DNA of 64,000 nucleotides from Dryocosmus kuriphilus (GCA_038277395.1 CM076195.1:160117911-160181910); one strand, 5' to 3'; numbered from the stretch's first letter, positions 1-10,120 are shown. The notes: generated by a model from the sequence alone, not told the origin. Program-made: numbers and translations.

Positions 1-563
1 TTTATTCGTATTGTTGCTCTCTAATTCTGTAACAACAAAGAGGTTATTTACAGTCATTTACAGTATATTTACAGTTATTTTTTCTGTATATTTCAAGATA
101 ATACGGTATCATTGAGTCATTCGTAAGTTTGCTTTCTAGCCCTTGATTCAATTTATTTAAAAACATTCAAGATAAGGTATATATCAACAACAAAATATGT
201 AGCTAATTAATTTTAGGTTATGTTTTAAATACAGGCATTCTGTTCGTTCTGTACGCTGACAAATAAAGTGTTTAAAATAGACAATTTGAAATTCAAAGAA
301 TCAAAATTGAATAATTTTAGATTTAGACATTCAATTTTTGAATATGGAAATATTTAGAAACTTGTTACACATTTAAAATTCAACACCTTATAATTATTAA
401 AATAACGTTAAAATTGAGCAAAAACAATTTTCCCGAAAACTTAAACATTAAAAACTTGTACAATTAAAAATCCTAAAGTTATAATCACTTATGTATATAT
501 ATTTCACATATTGCTTAACGCATTATTTTATTCAATAACATAAGACTTCATTTTATCTTTTAG
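1..563. other. AT-rich sequence upstream of the first visible exon
   Basis: No coding signal or repeat family is recognised here. The stretch ends in a pyrimidine-rich tract followed by AG at 562-563, which looks like a splice acceptor. The simplest reading is that it is an intron of the gene that continues at 564, with the 5' exons lying outside the window. Confidence 0.5.
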
Positions 564-1923
564 TTGTGGAAACAGACTCTGATTTCTCGATGGAAGATGG
601 AGAAGACGAATCCTCAGCGAAAAAGAAAAAGGGACCAGGAACTAAAAGTTAGTATTTTTTTCTTATATATCAATAAATAATTTTGATAAAACTTTATACA
701 CGTAACATTTTGTCAAACTCCTAAAACTTTTTCAATACTTGCAGAAGCTAAGTATTTTAACAAAGATAAAAGCAATGGAACATGCAAAGGTAAAAAAAGA
801 TCTTTTTCAACTAAAATAAAAAAAAATTTTGAGTCAGAACAAGCACCAAATGTCACAAATCAAACAGTCGAACGGTACAAATCTTCTGAAAAAGCTGCTC
901 AACATTTGAAACAAAATATACAAAATGAAAAAAAGTCATCTGAATTTAAAAAGAGCAGTCTACCTAAAGCCTCGGAATTTAAAAAAGGAAACCTCACTAG
1001 CAATAAAAGTTCTGCATTCGCAGACGCAAGTAAGAAAAAAATTAGCTCTGTTTACACGTATTACAAAAAGGGAATAATGACCAAGCTTTCTTTTCAAAAA
1101 TTTTCTGTAACGTCTTATTAAATTTTTACTGCTTTCAAACTTCAACCATGATTTTTTTTTTTTTTTGATAATTATCACAATGTTTTTATCATTTTTATTT
1201 ATGTCTTCTTCATCCAGAATCTACTACGATTTTAAAAGAAATTAGGCTACTGCGTGCGGAATTGCGGGAAATAGCAGAATCCCAAAAGATTATTAAGAAC
1301 ATGATTGAAATTATTAACAGTTCACAGTACGCTGGCAAGAAAAGTTTTGAAGAACAATTTAACGTTCAGTTTCCAATCAACAATCTAGAAAAATTCGAGG
1401 CCTTCAACGTTGAACTTGAGTGTAACGAAGAATGTTGCCATCGCTTTGTAAGATTTTCTTTATACAAAACTATATTAATTCCTTCTACATATTTCTTAAA
1501 ATTCAATCTATTACTTAAAAATCAATGTTTTTCGTTGCAGAAAGCAACTATCGATGCTTTTATGAACAAAGACAGGGGAGTCCGCAAATGCCTGAATACA
1601 GTAATAAAAAAATTGTTCAGCAGGGATGTCATTATGATGTTTACGGCTCAAAAGAGAGTGGAGGGAAAGGCACTATTCAAAGAATATTACATTTGCTTGT
1701 GTTTGAGCGGTAAAAATTATGTGATTTTAATTAAAACAAAAGATCTCTAATCATTTTGATGCCGAAGCTAATTTTTATTTGTTTTTCAGATGTCGCCTGT
1801 TCAAAATTTGAGGTTACCGAAGAAGAAGTTTTGTCTCACATTGGATCAATCATTGGCAATGCTAAAGACTGGGGTGGGCACCGCAAAGGCCGGGAACAAA
1901 AGAAGAGTAACAAAAGTGTTTAA
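564..1923 (+). CDS. 3' part of a spliced DUF4806-domain gene (five exons)
   Basis: Five exons join in one open frame: 564-647, 745-1029, 1218-1447, 1541-1709 and 1790-1923. All introns have GT..AG borders. The joined coding length from 566 is 900 nt, giving 299 residues plus a TAA at 1921-1923. The protein begins, within the window, with an acidic then lysine-rich stretch. Exon 3 opens with a Leu/Glu-rich likely coiled coil (LKEIRLLRAELREIAESQ), followed by FPINNLEKFEAFNVELE, the typical start of DUF4806. Exon 4 carries DRGVRKCLNTVIKKLFS and exon 5 ends in EEEVLSHIGSIIGNAKDW, matching the C-terminal part of that domain. DUF4806 proteins are common multicopy genes of unknown function in insects and other animals. 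The last exon is read in a different frame from the longest ATG-initiated ORF there (1790-2077), which I regard as spurious. Exon 2 has an alternative donor near 790; I chose 1029/1030 because it keeps phase with exon 3. The 5' end is missing, so the start codon cannot be given. Confidence 0.72.
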
Positions 1924-2029
1924 AATAGTTAAAGTAGTACAGATACACTATTATGTGAATGTATATAATTACAAAATATATTTTTTTTGCTATATATTTC
2001 CATTCTCTCAGCAAAACATTCGTATTTTA

Positions 2030-2033
<4 letters not shown>

Positions 2034-2064
<31 letters not shown>
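2034..2064. repeat. (TA)n microsatellite
   Basis: About 15 TA dinucleotides in a row, just downstream of the DUF4806 gene stop codon. Confidence 0.95.
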
Positions 2065-2066
<2 letters not shown>

Positions 2067-2094
2067 CTACAAATTAATTTTTATTTCGTGTAGG

Positions 2095-2258
2095 GGCCAG
2101 ATCGGGTACCCATCGGGCGGCCCGATCGGGAGGCCCGATCCGACCCCGGTCGGGCCGGGCGTTTCATCAGCGGCCGGGCCCAGACCGGTTTACCCGATCT
2201 GGGCCAGATTTTGCCAGGTTAGGGCCCGGTCGGGGCCATAGCGAAATTTCTACCCGGG
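2095..2258. mobile_element. GC-rich end of a DNA transposon (remnant)
   Basis: This is an abrupt GC-rich island full of GATCGGG and CGGGCCC motifs in both orientations. It ends with GAAATTTCTACCCGGG at 2243-2258. That end resembles the terminal inverted repeat GAAATTTCTGCACGGG of the 2-kb element at 11694-13706, which also has subterminal GGGCCC motif clusters. I infer a truncated relative of that element. No matching left terminal repeat was found, so the left border is only where the GC-rich sequence starts. Confidence 0.45.
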
Positions 2259-2287
2259 TTAAAAGCCGTTTTACTTCATAACACAAA

Positions 2288-3187
2288 TGTTTATGCTTCC
2301 GTTCCCATTGCTCACTCAACAGTGATCAAAGAGGAGTATAACAATCTTAAAATACTTTTAGAAAAATTGAATTACGCAGAGCACAAATGGCTCATCTGTG
2401 GAGATCTCAAAATCATTACTATTCTACTAGGGCAGTAATCAGGTTTCACGAGAGAGCCATGCTTTTTATGCCATTGGAATAGCAGAGACCGAAGTAATCA
2501 TTATAGCAAGAAATGTTGGCCTAAGAGAAAATCCTTCGAACCTGGTTCCCACAACATCATTCAGAATACTCTCGTTGATCCTAAGAAAGTTCTTATTCCA
2601 CCCCTTCACATCAAGCTAGGACTTATGAAGCAATTTGTGAAAGCTTTAGATAAGGATGGCCAATGTTTTAAGTATATAGGTTAGAAATTTCCATCTGTAT
2701 CTGATGATAAATTGAATGAAGATGTATTCGATGGGCCACAGATTCGTACGCTATTTAAAGACCCTAACTTTGTCACTGAAATGACTAAAGTTGAAAAGGA
2801 AGCTTGGGAAAGTTTTGAAGCAGTAGCAACGAATTTTTTAGGTAACAACAAGAGTCCTGACTCCAAGAAAATTGTAGTCAAGATGGTAAAGGCCTATCAA
2901 AATTTGGGTTGTTTAATGAATTTAAAATTACACTTCCTCGATTCACATTTAGATAGGTTTCCCGAAAACTCTGGAGATTACAGTGAAGAGCAAGGGGAAC
3001 GGTTCCATCAAGACATAAAAGTGATGGAACAGCGATATCAAGGCAGATGGGATGAAGCTATGATGGCTGATTTTTGCTGGGTGCTAATAAGAGAAACTAA
3101 AAGAAGAGGGAAAAAACGTAAGCGAAACCCATTACATAGAAGTTTTGAAGAAAAAAGAATACGATATAGTAGTAAGAAAATAGTTTA
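2288..3187 (+). pseudogene. Broken member of a repetitive arthropod gene family (GERFHQDI / RYQGRW family)
   Basis: One frame reads from about 2288 to 3187 with in-frame stops at 2436-2438 and 2682-2684. Recognisable blocks in order are: HKWLICGDLKIITILLG; CFLCHWNSRDRSNHYSKKCW; LIPPLHIKLGLMKQFVKAL; GPQIRTLFKD; an AW..F..VATNFLGN block; HFLDSHLDRFPEN; EEQGERFHQDIKVMEQRYQG; and MMADFCWVLIRE. I know this block order from a high-copy family of uncharacterised proteins in arthropods and cnidarians, probably transposon-associated. I cannot name its enzymatic activity. The first stop sits where a Gln-rich 'LGLQ' junction is usual, and the second just after the CFKY block. The 3' half (2712-3187) is still open and ends in a basic tail. 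No intron signals are needed to explain the sequence. It lies immediately downstream of the transposon end at 2258. Confidence 0.6.
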
Positions 3188-3239
3188 AATACAATTTGGA
3201 AAATAGAAGAAATACAATCTGAGGACGTGCTTCTTTAGA

Positions 3240-3695
3240 ACTCTGAATAGTGAGAGGCAAGGGGACTCACTCTCAACAAGCACCCCGAATAGTGAGAGGC
3301 AAGGGGACTCACTCTAAACAAGCACACCGAATAGTGAGAGGCAAGGGGACTCACTCTATACAAGCACCCCGAATAGTGAGAGGCAAGGGGAATCACTCTC
3401 AACAAGCACCCCGAATAGTGAGAGGCAAGGGACTCTAAACAGCACCCCGAATAGTGAGAGGCAAGGGGACTCACTCTGAACAAGCACCCCGAATAGTGAG
3501 AGGCAAGGGGACTTACTCTAAACAAGCACACCGAATAGTGAGAGGCAAGGGGACTCACTCTATACAAGCACCCCGAATAGTGAGAGGCAAGGGGAATCAC
3601 TCTCAACAAGCACCCCGAATAGTGAGAGGCAAGGGGACTCACTCTATACAAGCACCCCGAATAGTGAGAGGCAAGGGGACTCACTCTAATCTAGC
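3240..3695. repeat. 42-bp minisatellite, about 11 units
   Basis: The tandem unit is about 42 bp and contains GAATAGTGAGAGGCAAGG followed by GGACTCACTCT and a variable A/C-rich end. Because 42 is a multiple of three, open frames of 14-residue repeats appear on both strands; these are by-products and not genes. The fifth unit is shortened. Variant units recur in the same order, with marker variants (CACACCGA) at 3323-3330 and 3527-3534. This gives a higher-order period of 204 bp, that is five units minus a 6-bp deletion. Confidence 0.95.
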
Positions 3696-4079
3696 ACCCC
3701 AAAGGAAACAGAACTTACTACGTCCACGTCGTTGTTTCAGGGTAACGCTAAAAGTAAGATTAATAAAATTAACGTGGCTTTCAAATCGTCTAATCGGCAG
3801 ATAAAAATCACATTTTTTTATGAAAGCAAAATGATGGGCCGATGTAGGTTGCGAATTTGGATTCAGCTCATCGAATTACATGAAAATTTGTAGATCTTAT
3901 TCGTAGATTAAGATATTTTTTCTTTGTTTCTATTTCCTTAAAGTAAAATGAGCTCTTTTCAGGATTTTGAGGCTTTTTTGAGGTTAGAGCCAAAACTAGA
4001 CCCGATGGACAAATTCTGAGGGTAGATTTGAATTCAGCACATCAAAATACATAAGAATACTGAGACCCCTCATTATGGA
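3696..4079. other. Unassigned sequence
   Basis: Mixed-composition DNA between the minisatellite and the LTR-like segment. No coding, RNA or repeat feature was recognised. Confidence 0.5.
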
Positions 4080-4600
4080 CCGGACCCTAAGAACAGGCAA
4101 CCCTCCAGGGATAGGAGTAGAAGGGCAGAGCAGAATAGACATGTTGAAGGCGCTGCTCGTAAGTAGAGCATCTCCCACCCACGCATGGAAGTAGAGCAGG
4201 GTGGGATTTCTTCTCGTGAAGGGCTATAAAAAGCGAGATCACGAGAAGAAACTGGGTATTCGGCGACTCGAAAACGAGTCGCAAGCAACCAGCCCTTGTT
4301 GATCGGGAGGAGTAGAGGATTTATCCTCTACGTCTGTCTCGACTTCCAGGGTGACCGACTACGGCGAGTGGGCAGGTCCAAGAGTTTACTCTTGTACCGA
4401 GTTCACCGTGTAGAAGGCCACGGAGAACCAACAAGGTTCCTGCTCCCAGGACGCCCTGAGAGCACGAAACTTGTGGGGACCAAGTTTGCGCGCTCGGCTT
4501 GAGAGCTCTGATGCTATAAATTCTATTGACAAATAAAGAGAAGCAAAAACCCTTCTGCTCCTAATCCTTAACCCATTAGAAAATAAGAGATTATCGACGA
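4080..4600 (+). mobile_element. Possible solo LTR
   Basis: This GC-richer block of about 0.5 kb in AT-rich surroundings has promoter and polyadenylation signals in LTR order. A TATAAAAAG box lies at 4225-4233 and an AATAAA signal at 4532-4537, 307 bp downstream, followed by a pyrimidine-rich run. No gag or pol sequence flanks it. I could not define TG..CA ends or a target duplication, so the borders are approximate. It could instead be a fragment of another promoter-bearing repeat. Confidence 0.35.
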
Positions 4601-4740
4601 ATTGAATTCTTATACGCAAAATAATCATCGAATAGAGAAATAAGAATATTATTATCATTATCATAAGATTGTGTGAAAATAAATATTATAACCATATAAA
4701 ATAAATACCAGAAAATTATAAGATAATTCATTTGTAAATT

Positions 4741-4868
4741 AATAAAAGGTGGAGAGAGAAAGAGAAAGAGAGAGAGAGAAAGAGAGAGAGGAAGACAGAA
4801 GGGGTGAGAGAGTGTAAAAGGAGAGATAGAGAGAGAGAGAAAGGGAGATAGAGGAAAAAAGAGAGAGC
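4741..4868. repeat. (GA)n-rich low-complexity tract
   Basis: An almost pure purine run on the + strand (GAGAGAGAAAGAGA type) about 120 bp long. The ORF on the opposite strand here is an Ser/Leu/Phe/Pro artefact of the repeat. Confidence 0.95.
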
Positions 4869-5086
4869 ATACTACCACATAAAAATTAAGAGCATTCTGT
4901 ATATCGGCGAGTAATAAATGTATTTCTAGCTATAAGACATATATAAAATAAAAGATTTTATAGAATCAATTTCAAAAAGAAGACAAACTTTATTCTTTCT
5001 CTCAGGGCAACCCTTATTAAGAATATAAATCCAACATGGATCCTATGAAGTAAAGGTTAACTAACGACTACCCTAAAAGTCAAAGG

Positions 5087-6620
5087 TTACAATACATATG
5101 TCTTATACCCAGATCCGACAACTTTTTTTTTTTTGTGGGGCTGTGCTATCGATCCATAATCAAGTTTTGACCTTACAAGTGCGTTAAATGACTTTATAAG
5201 GAGCTTTTGGTCAGCTTCCCTGTTCCTTTTGTCTAGGGTTTTAAGTATGTTTAGTCTGCGTTTGCAGTCGTCTTTGAGTTGGGTGATGTGGGGTATCCAT
5301 GTGAGATTTTTGTCAAAAATTAAACCTAGGATTTTTATGATATCAGTTACTATTAGTTGATTGCTGTTTAGATGAAGTACTGGATTCCTGGTCTTGAATT
5401 TGTTTTTGGAGAAAAAAATGCACTTTGTTTTTGTAGTCGACAATTTAAAGCCAGTGATGTCAGACCAATCCTGAAGGTAGTTTAGACATTTTTGTATTAA
5501 TTCCTCAGAGGTTTGGATGTCTTTTCCTTTGCAGTAGATCGTGGCCACGTCTGCTTTGCTGCATTTAACTGGTTTCTGTATGTTCTCTGTGATATCATTA
5601 AACGTTATTAAAAATAATCCCTGAGGAACACCATTTTCAAGTTCGGCTTTTTTTGACAGTTGACCATTGACTCTCACTTGGATGAATCTGTGTAAGAGAA
5701 AGTTGTGTATAAATGTTAGCATTTCACCTCTTTCTTTGTTGTTAGAAAGGATCTGTAGTATTCGTTTTCGCCAGACCATTTCATACGCCTTTTTGACATC
5801 CAATGATACTGCGAGCAGATGCTGGTTGTTTATAAACGCATCACAAATTTCTGTTTCTAAGTTGGTTAGAGAGTCAAGGGTGCTTCGATTTTTCCTGAAG
5901 CCGCTCTGGTTTGGATTAAAAAAGTTTTCTTTTTCTAAGAACCACCGAAGTCTTATGTTTATTATCTTCTCCATTAGTTTGCACATAGTGCAGTTCAGAG
6001 ATATAGGTCTGCAGCTAGTTGGTAGACGTCTGTCTTTTCCTGGTTTAGGAATGGGGACAATTATGGCTTCCCCCCACTTCTCAGGAAAAACTCCATTCTT
6101 TCATATGCAGTTAAAGATCTTTAGGAGATATTCTTCAGATTTGACTGACAGATTTTTGAGGAAGTGTCGTTCTGAGTTCAGTAATTGTAATTGGGGAGTT
6201 TATAGGTGAAGGGTCTTCTGAGTCAAAATTTATTTCCTGGTTGAAACTTCTATTTTTAAATTGTAGGAACTTTTGATTGTAGTTTGAGTCGCTAGAGTTT
6301 TTTGCGAAACAATCGACTATTTCGTTTGCCAATTCAATGGCGTCCGTTAGTATAGAGTTTCCATCCTTTATTAGTGAGTATAGGGTAAGAGGAGTTGAGG
6401 ATCCTTGAATTTTGTTTATCTTTCTCCATGATGTGGCACTGGGAGTATGGTACTTTATAGAGGTGATGTAGTTTGCCCACGATTTTCTACTGCTAAGCTT
6501 GTTTATTCTGCGTGATATGGATCGGAGTTTTTTTAATTCTATTTTGTTGATAAAATAGATTGAATTCGTATCTAGGGAAGGCTTTCTCCCGGTCTCCCCT
6601 AACCACTGCTCCCTTAAATA
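5087..6620 (-). pseudogene. Non-LTR retrotransposon reverse transcriptase (Jockey-like), inactivated
   Basis: Read on the minus strand from about 6620 to 5087. A first segment (6620-6135) contains KLRSISRRINKLSSRKSWAN and SYITSIKY-like linker sequence, then the typical linker between endonuclease and RT (ANEIVDCFAKNSSDSNYNQ). After a frame change come IIVPIPKPGKDR, RPISLN, CKLMEKIINIRL, NQSGFRKNRSTLDSL, LAVSLDVKKAYEMVWR, VRVNGQLS and NGVPQG. This is the classic RT block order of the Jockey/I-type LINEs. Inactivating changes are visible. A TGA replaces the usual Trp in the 'NCIWKNG' block. Residues after GVPQG are deleted. The catalytic YADD is read as SKADVATI, losing one Asp. The 5' endonuclease and the 3' end are absent. 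An A-rich run (the T-run at about 5122 on the + strand) follows the last recognisable block, RSKLDYGSI. Confidence 0.8.
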
Positions 6621-7413
6621 AATAAAAAATCGGTGAGATGTTTGTCTTTTATAAATCCGGCATGGAGTTTCCCTCCTTGTTAATAGCTACTTGGGTTGAG
6701 GTTAGAGAGATGCGTTATTTCTTATCCAGTAAGAGGAACATGTGCTTCTTTTTTGCTGTGTACAGTTGCACTAGGTTTTCATGAGAATCGCCTCGGAGCG
6801 ATTTCCTATACGTTGCTGGCAGAGCCACAGAGATTGATCGTTCGTGATCTTCGACGAGAGTTTTTGACGGCACACTATGTGTCTGATGCATGAATGCCAC
6901 CAAGCCAGACTGTGTCGGTGCATCGATTACGAACGTCACGATGCACTTGAACACACTGTGCGGATCTCGGTTAAGCCTCGAATTGCACCTCGTGGCTAAA
7001 CGCGAAACCGGTTCTCTGTTTATCGTGACCAGCCACACGGATATTCACAAAATTCGCCGATTCCCGGATGCGATTGGTCGGATAATTATATCCTCAAAGG
7101 ATGCCAACGAAATACTTCAAATTCTCAAGAATACACTATAGATCTTCGATTAATCAGCGCTGCATATCAGAGACCTGATTTTCGTAAAGAAACTCCCACG
7201 CAGAAAATCATCAACTAAACTCTAAAGTAGAAAGTGACCTAATAGAGTTATATAGTCAGAAAAATATCAGTATTTCATCGAAGGAGTAGAAATTTTGTTT
7301 GTTTCATTCCTCGAGGAAAAAATATCCTCAGTGATTTGTTTTACTGGAATGATAATGTAGATAAATGACAAGAGCGATTCCTCTAGACAATTTTAATCAT
7401 TAAAAAATGGAGA
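6621..7413. other. Unassigned stretch of moderate GC content
   Basis: Several ORFs of 65-107 residues overlap on both strands between 6696 and 7141. None has a domain, signal peptide or motif that I recognise, and the overlap suggests chance openness. From about 7190 the + strand has short pieces compatible with a degraded N-terminus of the PLE-D frame that starts at 7414 (for example ESDLIELYSQKNISISSKE), but this is weak. Confidence 0.4.
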
Positions 7414-7700
7414 ATGTTTCGACAGCCATATTTGCCTCATCAGGTTCTAAAATACAGTACGAAGGTAAAAAATATAATAATAGATCGCTGGTTCATTGTT
7501 TCTACTATCAATGGTCCTACCTACAATCTTCCTAAATTCATTAAAAAAATTATTAATAATATAATCGGTAAGAATTCTTCCAATATAAGTGACAGCATAT
7601 CTTTTGTTCAAAAAATCAAAAAAAAGGTATTCCCATCAAATCATGTATTAGTTTCTTTGGACGTAGTTTCACTGTTTAACAATATATCAACAGAAAAAGT
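7414..7700 (+). pseudogene. Penelope-like element RT, 5' half (PLE-D, outer element)
   Basis: The frame contains IVSTINGPTYNLPKFIKKI, SISFVQKIKKK and HVLVSLDVVSLFNNIST. These are RT motifs 2 to 4 (A block) of Penelope-like elements, where the first catalytic Asp lies in LVSLDVVSLF. The frame is cut immediately after NISTEKVL by insertion of PLE-A. The remainder of the same RT domain is found at 15888-16290. The N-terminal part before RT is not recognisable. Confidence 0.8.
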
Positions 7701-7707
7701 TCTGAGT
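7701..7707. repeat. Target-site duplication, left (PLE-A insertion)
   Basis: TCTGAGT here and again at 15881-15887. The two copies flank the 8.2-kb PLE-A complex and lie at the break in the PLE-D RT frame. Confidence 0.6.
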
Positions 7708-7805
7708 CAATATGATGGAGAAGAGACTTTGAGTCCTCATTATCGATTTAACGTCCGGGGATAGAAATAGTAGAAAGAAGATATCAACACATCCAGACAA
7801 AAAAT

Positions 7806-7864
7806 TTAATGTTTAAAGTAACGTTTCGTCACTCAGCTGAGAGACCTCATCAGACAGTAAATAA
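7806..7864 (-). ncRNA. Hammerhead ribozyme, PLE-A, core intact
   Basis: On the minus strand the core reads CTGATGA (7853-7847), then a hairpin with CTCAGCTGAG at its tip, then GAAA (7827-7824). The required A15.1/U16.1 pair lies inside a bare ACGT (7824-7821), followed by T as residue 17. Predicted cleavage is between + positions 7820 and 7819. Stem II pairs GTC/GAC and CTC/GAG around a U-U mismatch with loop AGCT. Hammerheads in the terminal repeats of Penelope-like elements are an established finding. Stem III is only the palindrome ACGT, so activity would probably need a dimer. Stem I is weak by eye. Confidence 0.75.
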
Positions 7865-8338
7865 GTTAAAATCTAAAGAAAATACAAAATTCACCTTAGG
7901 AGTAAGAATATACATCAGAAATCAGAAGTAAAAAGATGGTACAGGTAAAACTTACCAAAAATACGTTGAGTTTAAATTTTTTGGAGTCATGTTGTCAGAG
8001 AAGGTTTGGAACAGATTTTGTAATTTTTTGTTTGAGAGTAAAAAGGTAAAAAATTCCAAAAATGTCATTACTCAAATGTATCTAAAAAATGATAAAACCG
8101 GAGAAGAATAAGTAAAAACTTAGAAAGTTTGAAAAAAATTTAATTCTAGGTTAGGATAGTTTTAAGTAAGTAAGAATTAAGATAGTTACCTTGTAAGAGA
8201 AAAAATGGATGGTAATAAAATCAAGAGGCCCATAATGGCCAATTTGAATTAGTTTAAATAAGCAATGTGAATAATAATAAAACTTTAAAATGTGAAAGTT
8301 GGAAGTGAGTTCTCTGAGTACATTGCCATGAGGTGGTT

Positions 8339-8953
8339 TTAGTACTGACAATATGGAGGAGATTCATAAAGTTTAAAGGTTATAAGTGGGAGAAAAAGCG
8401 GCAAATTTGAAAAAGATATGATAAGGAAACAAAATATGGAATTTAGAAATTTGGACAAAAATAAAAAATTTAAGGTATTTAATATTGAGTTATATGCAGA
8501 ATTGTAAAATTGAAGGTCGGCAATTTTATTTAAAGCACTATTACCCCTCCTCTTTATATAAATCATTTCAACAAACAAACATTTATAAAAATTTTGTTCT
8601 TTATGTAGGATCTTTATGTCATCCCATTTCATAAAAGAAGAATCACCGTTGTGATCTGCATGAATATGTTTTGCTATTTCTTTTCTATTTTTAATGCAAT
8701 GTTGGACATTTCTCAGATGTTCGTTTCTTCTAGTATCCAAAGATCTTTTGGTTTGGCCAATGTATGATAGACCACAAGAAAAGTTGAGTTCATAAACAAC
8801 ATTACATTGATCAAGTTTATTTATGGGATCTTTTCCTAGTTTAATGAAAACATCAAATTTTGAATCTATTTTAAAAATAGTATTTATATTGAAATCAGAA
8901 AAAAGTCTACGAATGGGATATGAGATGTCAGGATAAAAATTGAAAAGACACAT
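8339..8953 (-). pseudogene. PLE-A GIY-YIG endonuclease fragment (inverted copy)
   Basis: The frame encodes FYPDISYPIRRLFSDFNINT, then KLDQCNVVYELNFSCGLSYIGQTKRSLDTRRNEHLRN. This is the GIY-YIG type endonuclease of Penelope-like elements: a Cys-rich lead-in, the YIGQT motif and R..EH. The C-terminal block HADHNGDSSFMKWDDIKIL, characteristic of these elements, follows. The open frame runs about 60 residues past the usual C-terminus because the normal stop after NTLNF is lost (the main copy has TGA there). Upstream on the same strand (9126-8954) the RT-to-EN linker is present but out of frame. The catalytic core residues seem preserved, but without RT the fragment cannot be autonomous. Confidence 0.82.
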
Positions 8954-9207
8954 AAGTTTTATCAGTTATTAAGTTGTTAGTATTAATAAGGTTTTGATTT
9001 GGAGTGTAATTATTCATATTAATTTGAAAGAGTCTATTTTTAATATGTTTTTTGATGAAATCATTAGGATAACTGTTATATTTTAAAATTTGCTTAACAA
9101 CCAAAATGTTATTTTTATGGAAGTTTTACCTGTACAATCTTTTTACTTCTGATTCCTGATGTATATTCTTACTTCTAAGGCGAATTTTGTATTTTCTTTA
9201 GATTTTA

Positions 9208-9266
9208 ACTTATTTACTGTCTGGTGAGGTCTCTCAGCTGAGTGACGAAACGATACTTTAAACATT
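9208..9266 (+). ncRNA. Hammerhead ribozyme, PLE-A 5' repeat, degenerate
   Basis: Same layout as the copy at 7806-7864, but the core is CTGGTGA (9221-9227) in place of CTGATGA, and the stem III palindrome is ACGA in place of ACGT. Both changes hit required positions, so it should be inactive. Confidence 0.65.
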
Positions 9267-9403
9267 AAATTTTTTGTCTGGATGTGTTGATATCTTCTTT
9301 CTACTATTTCTATCCCCGGACGTTAAATCGATAATGAAGACTCAAAATCTCTCCTCGATCATATTATATATGCAAAACTAGGATTGCAAACTTAACATCG
9401 ATT

Positions 9404-10120
9404 ATGAATCTGAAGGAAATACATCGGAGATTTGGATCTGAGGTCGCATCAGAGTTCAAAGGTTTGCTTAATTACTCTAATAAGATTAAAACTGCCACTT
9501 GCAGAAAAAATTTCTTCCTGAATTGTCGCCGTTCTGAATTATTTCCCAACAATAGCAACAACTGTATCAAAAATGTCAAAAATCTCAAAATGTATAGTTC
9601 TTACAGTGCTAAAAATCTTAACCATGTAACTGACAGATTAAAAAACCAAGTCAGGAAAATCGAGATTCAGGACATACACATTCATTAAAAATTTTTACAA
9701 AAAAACTTTGATATCTCAAAAAATAAAATTAAAAATTTAATGTCTAATTCTGATTTAGCCATTCTCTTCCATGAATTTGAAACTTCTAATGATAATTTTA
9801 CTTGTAAAACTGAAAGGATTCTTAACAAGAAATTCAATAATCTTTTATCTTTAACTCCTATTGATACCAATATTAATAAACATAGAATTGATTCGATTCC
9901 TGATCCTTGGATTATTAACCTGACAGAAAAAACTATTCCTACACGGTTTCTGACATTATTCGCTTAGGACCTAAATTTAGTTCTTGTTTTACTTCAGGAA
10001 AGAAAGAACAGATTTTGGAAATTTTCAAAGATTTTGAAGTGAATCTGGATAAAATTCCTTTGGAATTTAGAGATGAACTTAGAAACAAAGTCCTCTCTCT
10101 GACATCAAACTACATAAAAA
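9404..10120 (+). pseudogene. PLE-A N-terminal region
   Basis: The frame begins NLKEIHRRFGSEVASEFKGL and is interrupted by a stop at 9686-9688. It continues in the same frame with SNSDLAILFHEFETS and IDSIPDPWIINLTEKTIPT, then shifts frame near 9945 to read SDIIRLGPKFSSCFTSGKKE and FEVNLDKIPLEFRDELRNK. The block 'INLTEKTIP ... IIRLGPKFS' is the conserved lead-in found upstream of the RT in Penelope-like elements. The reading stops where an unrelated GC-rich insertion begins at about 10121. Confidence 0.7.

Larger units (their letters stand above)
7708..9126 (-). mobile_element. Inverted partial copy of PLE-A
   Basis: On the minus strand this segment starts inside the RT C-terminal region (about 9126). 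It runs through the GIY-YIG endonuclease (8953-8339), the 3' untranslated part and a terminal repeat with hammerhead core, and ends with the 5' leader of the next unit at 7708. It is therefore a tail-to-head junction fragment of tandem PLE-A copies, placed in inverse orientation to the main copy at 9127-15880. About 240 bp of its left part (7708-7965) are the reverse complement of 9124-9366, so the terminal repeats are inverted relative to each other. Confidence 0.75.

Noticed and set aside
3235..3804. Long repeat-containing ORFs on both strands over the minisatellite
   Set aside because: The unit is 42 bp, so any open unit gives open frames in both directions. No start context, splice signals or domain.
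6696..7141. Overlapping ORFs of 65-107 residues on both strands
   Set aside because: No motif recognised on either strand; openness alone is not enough.
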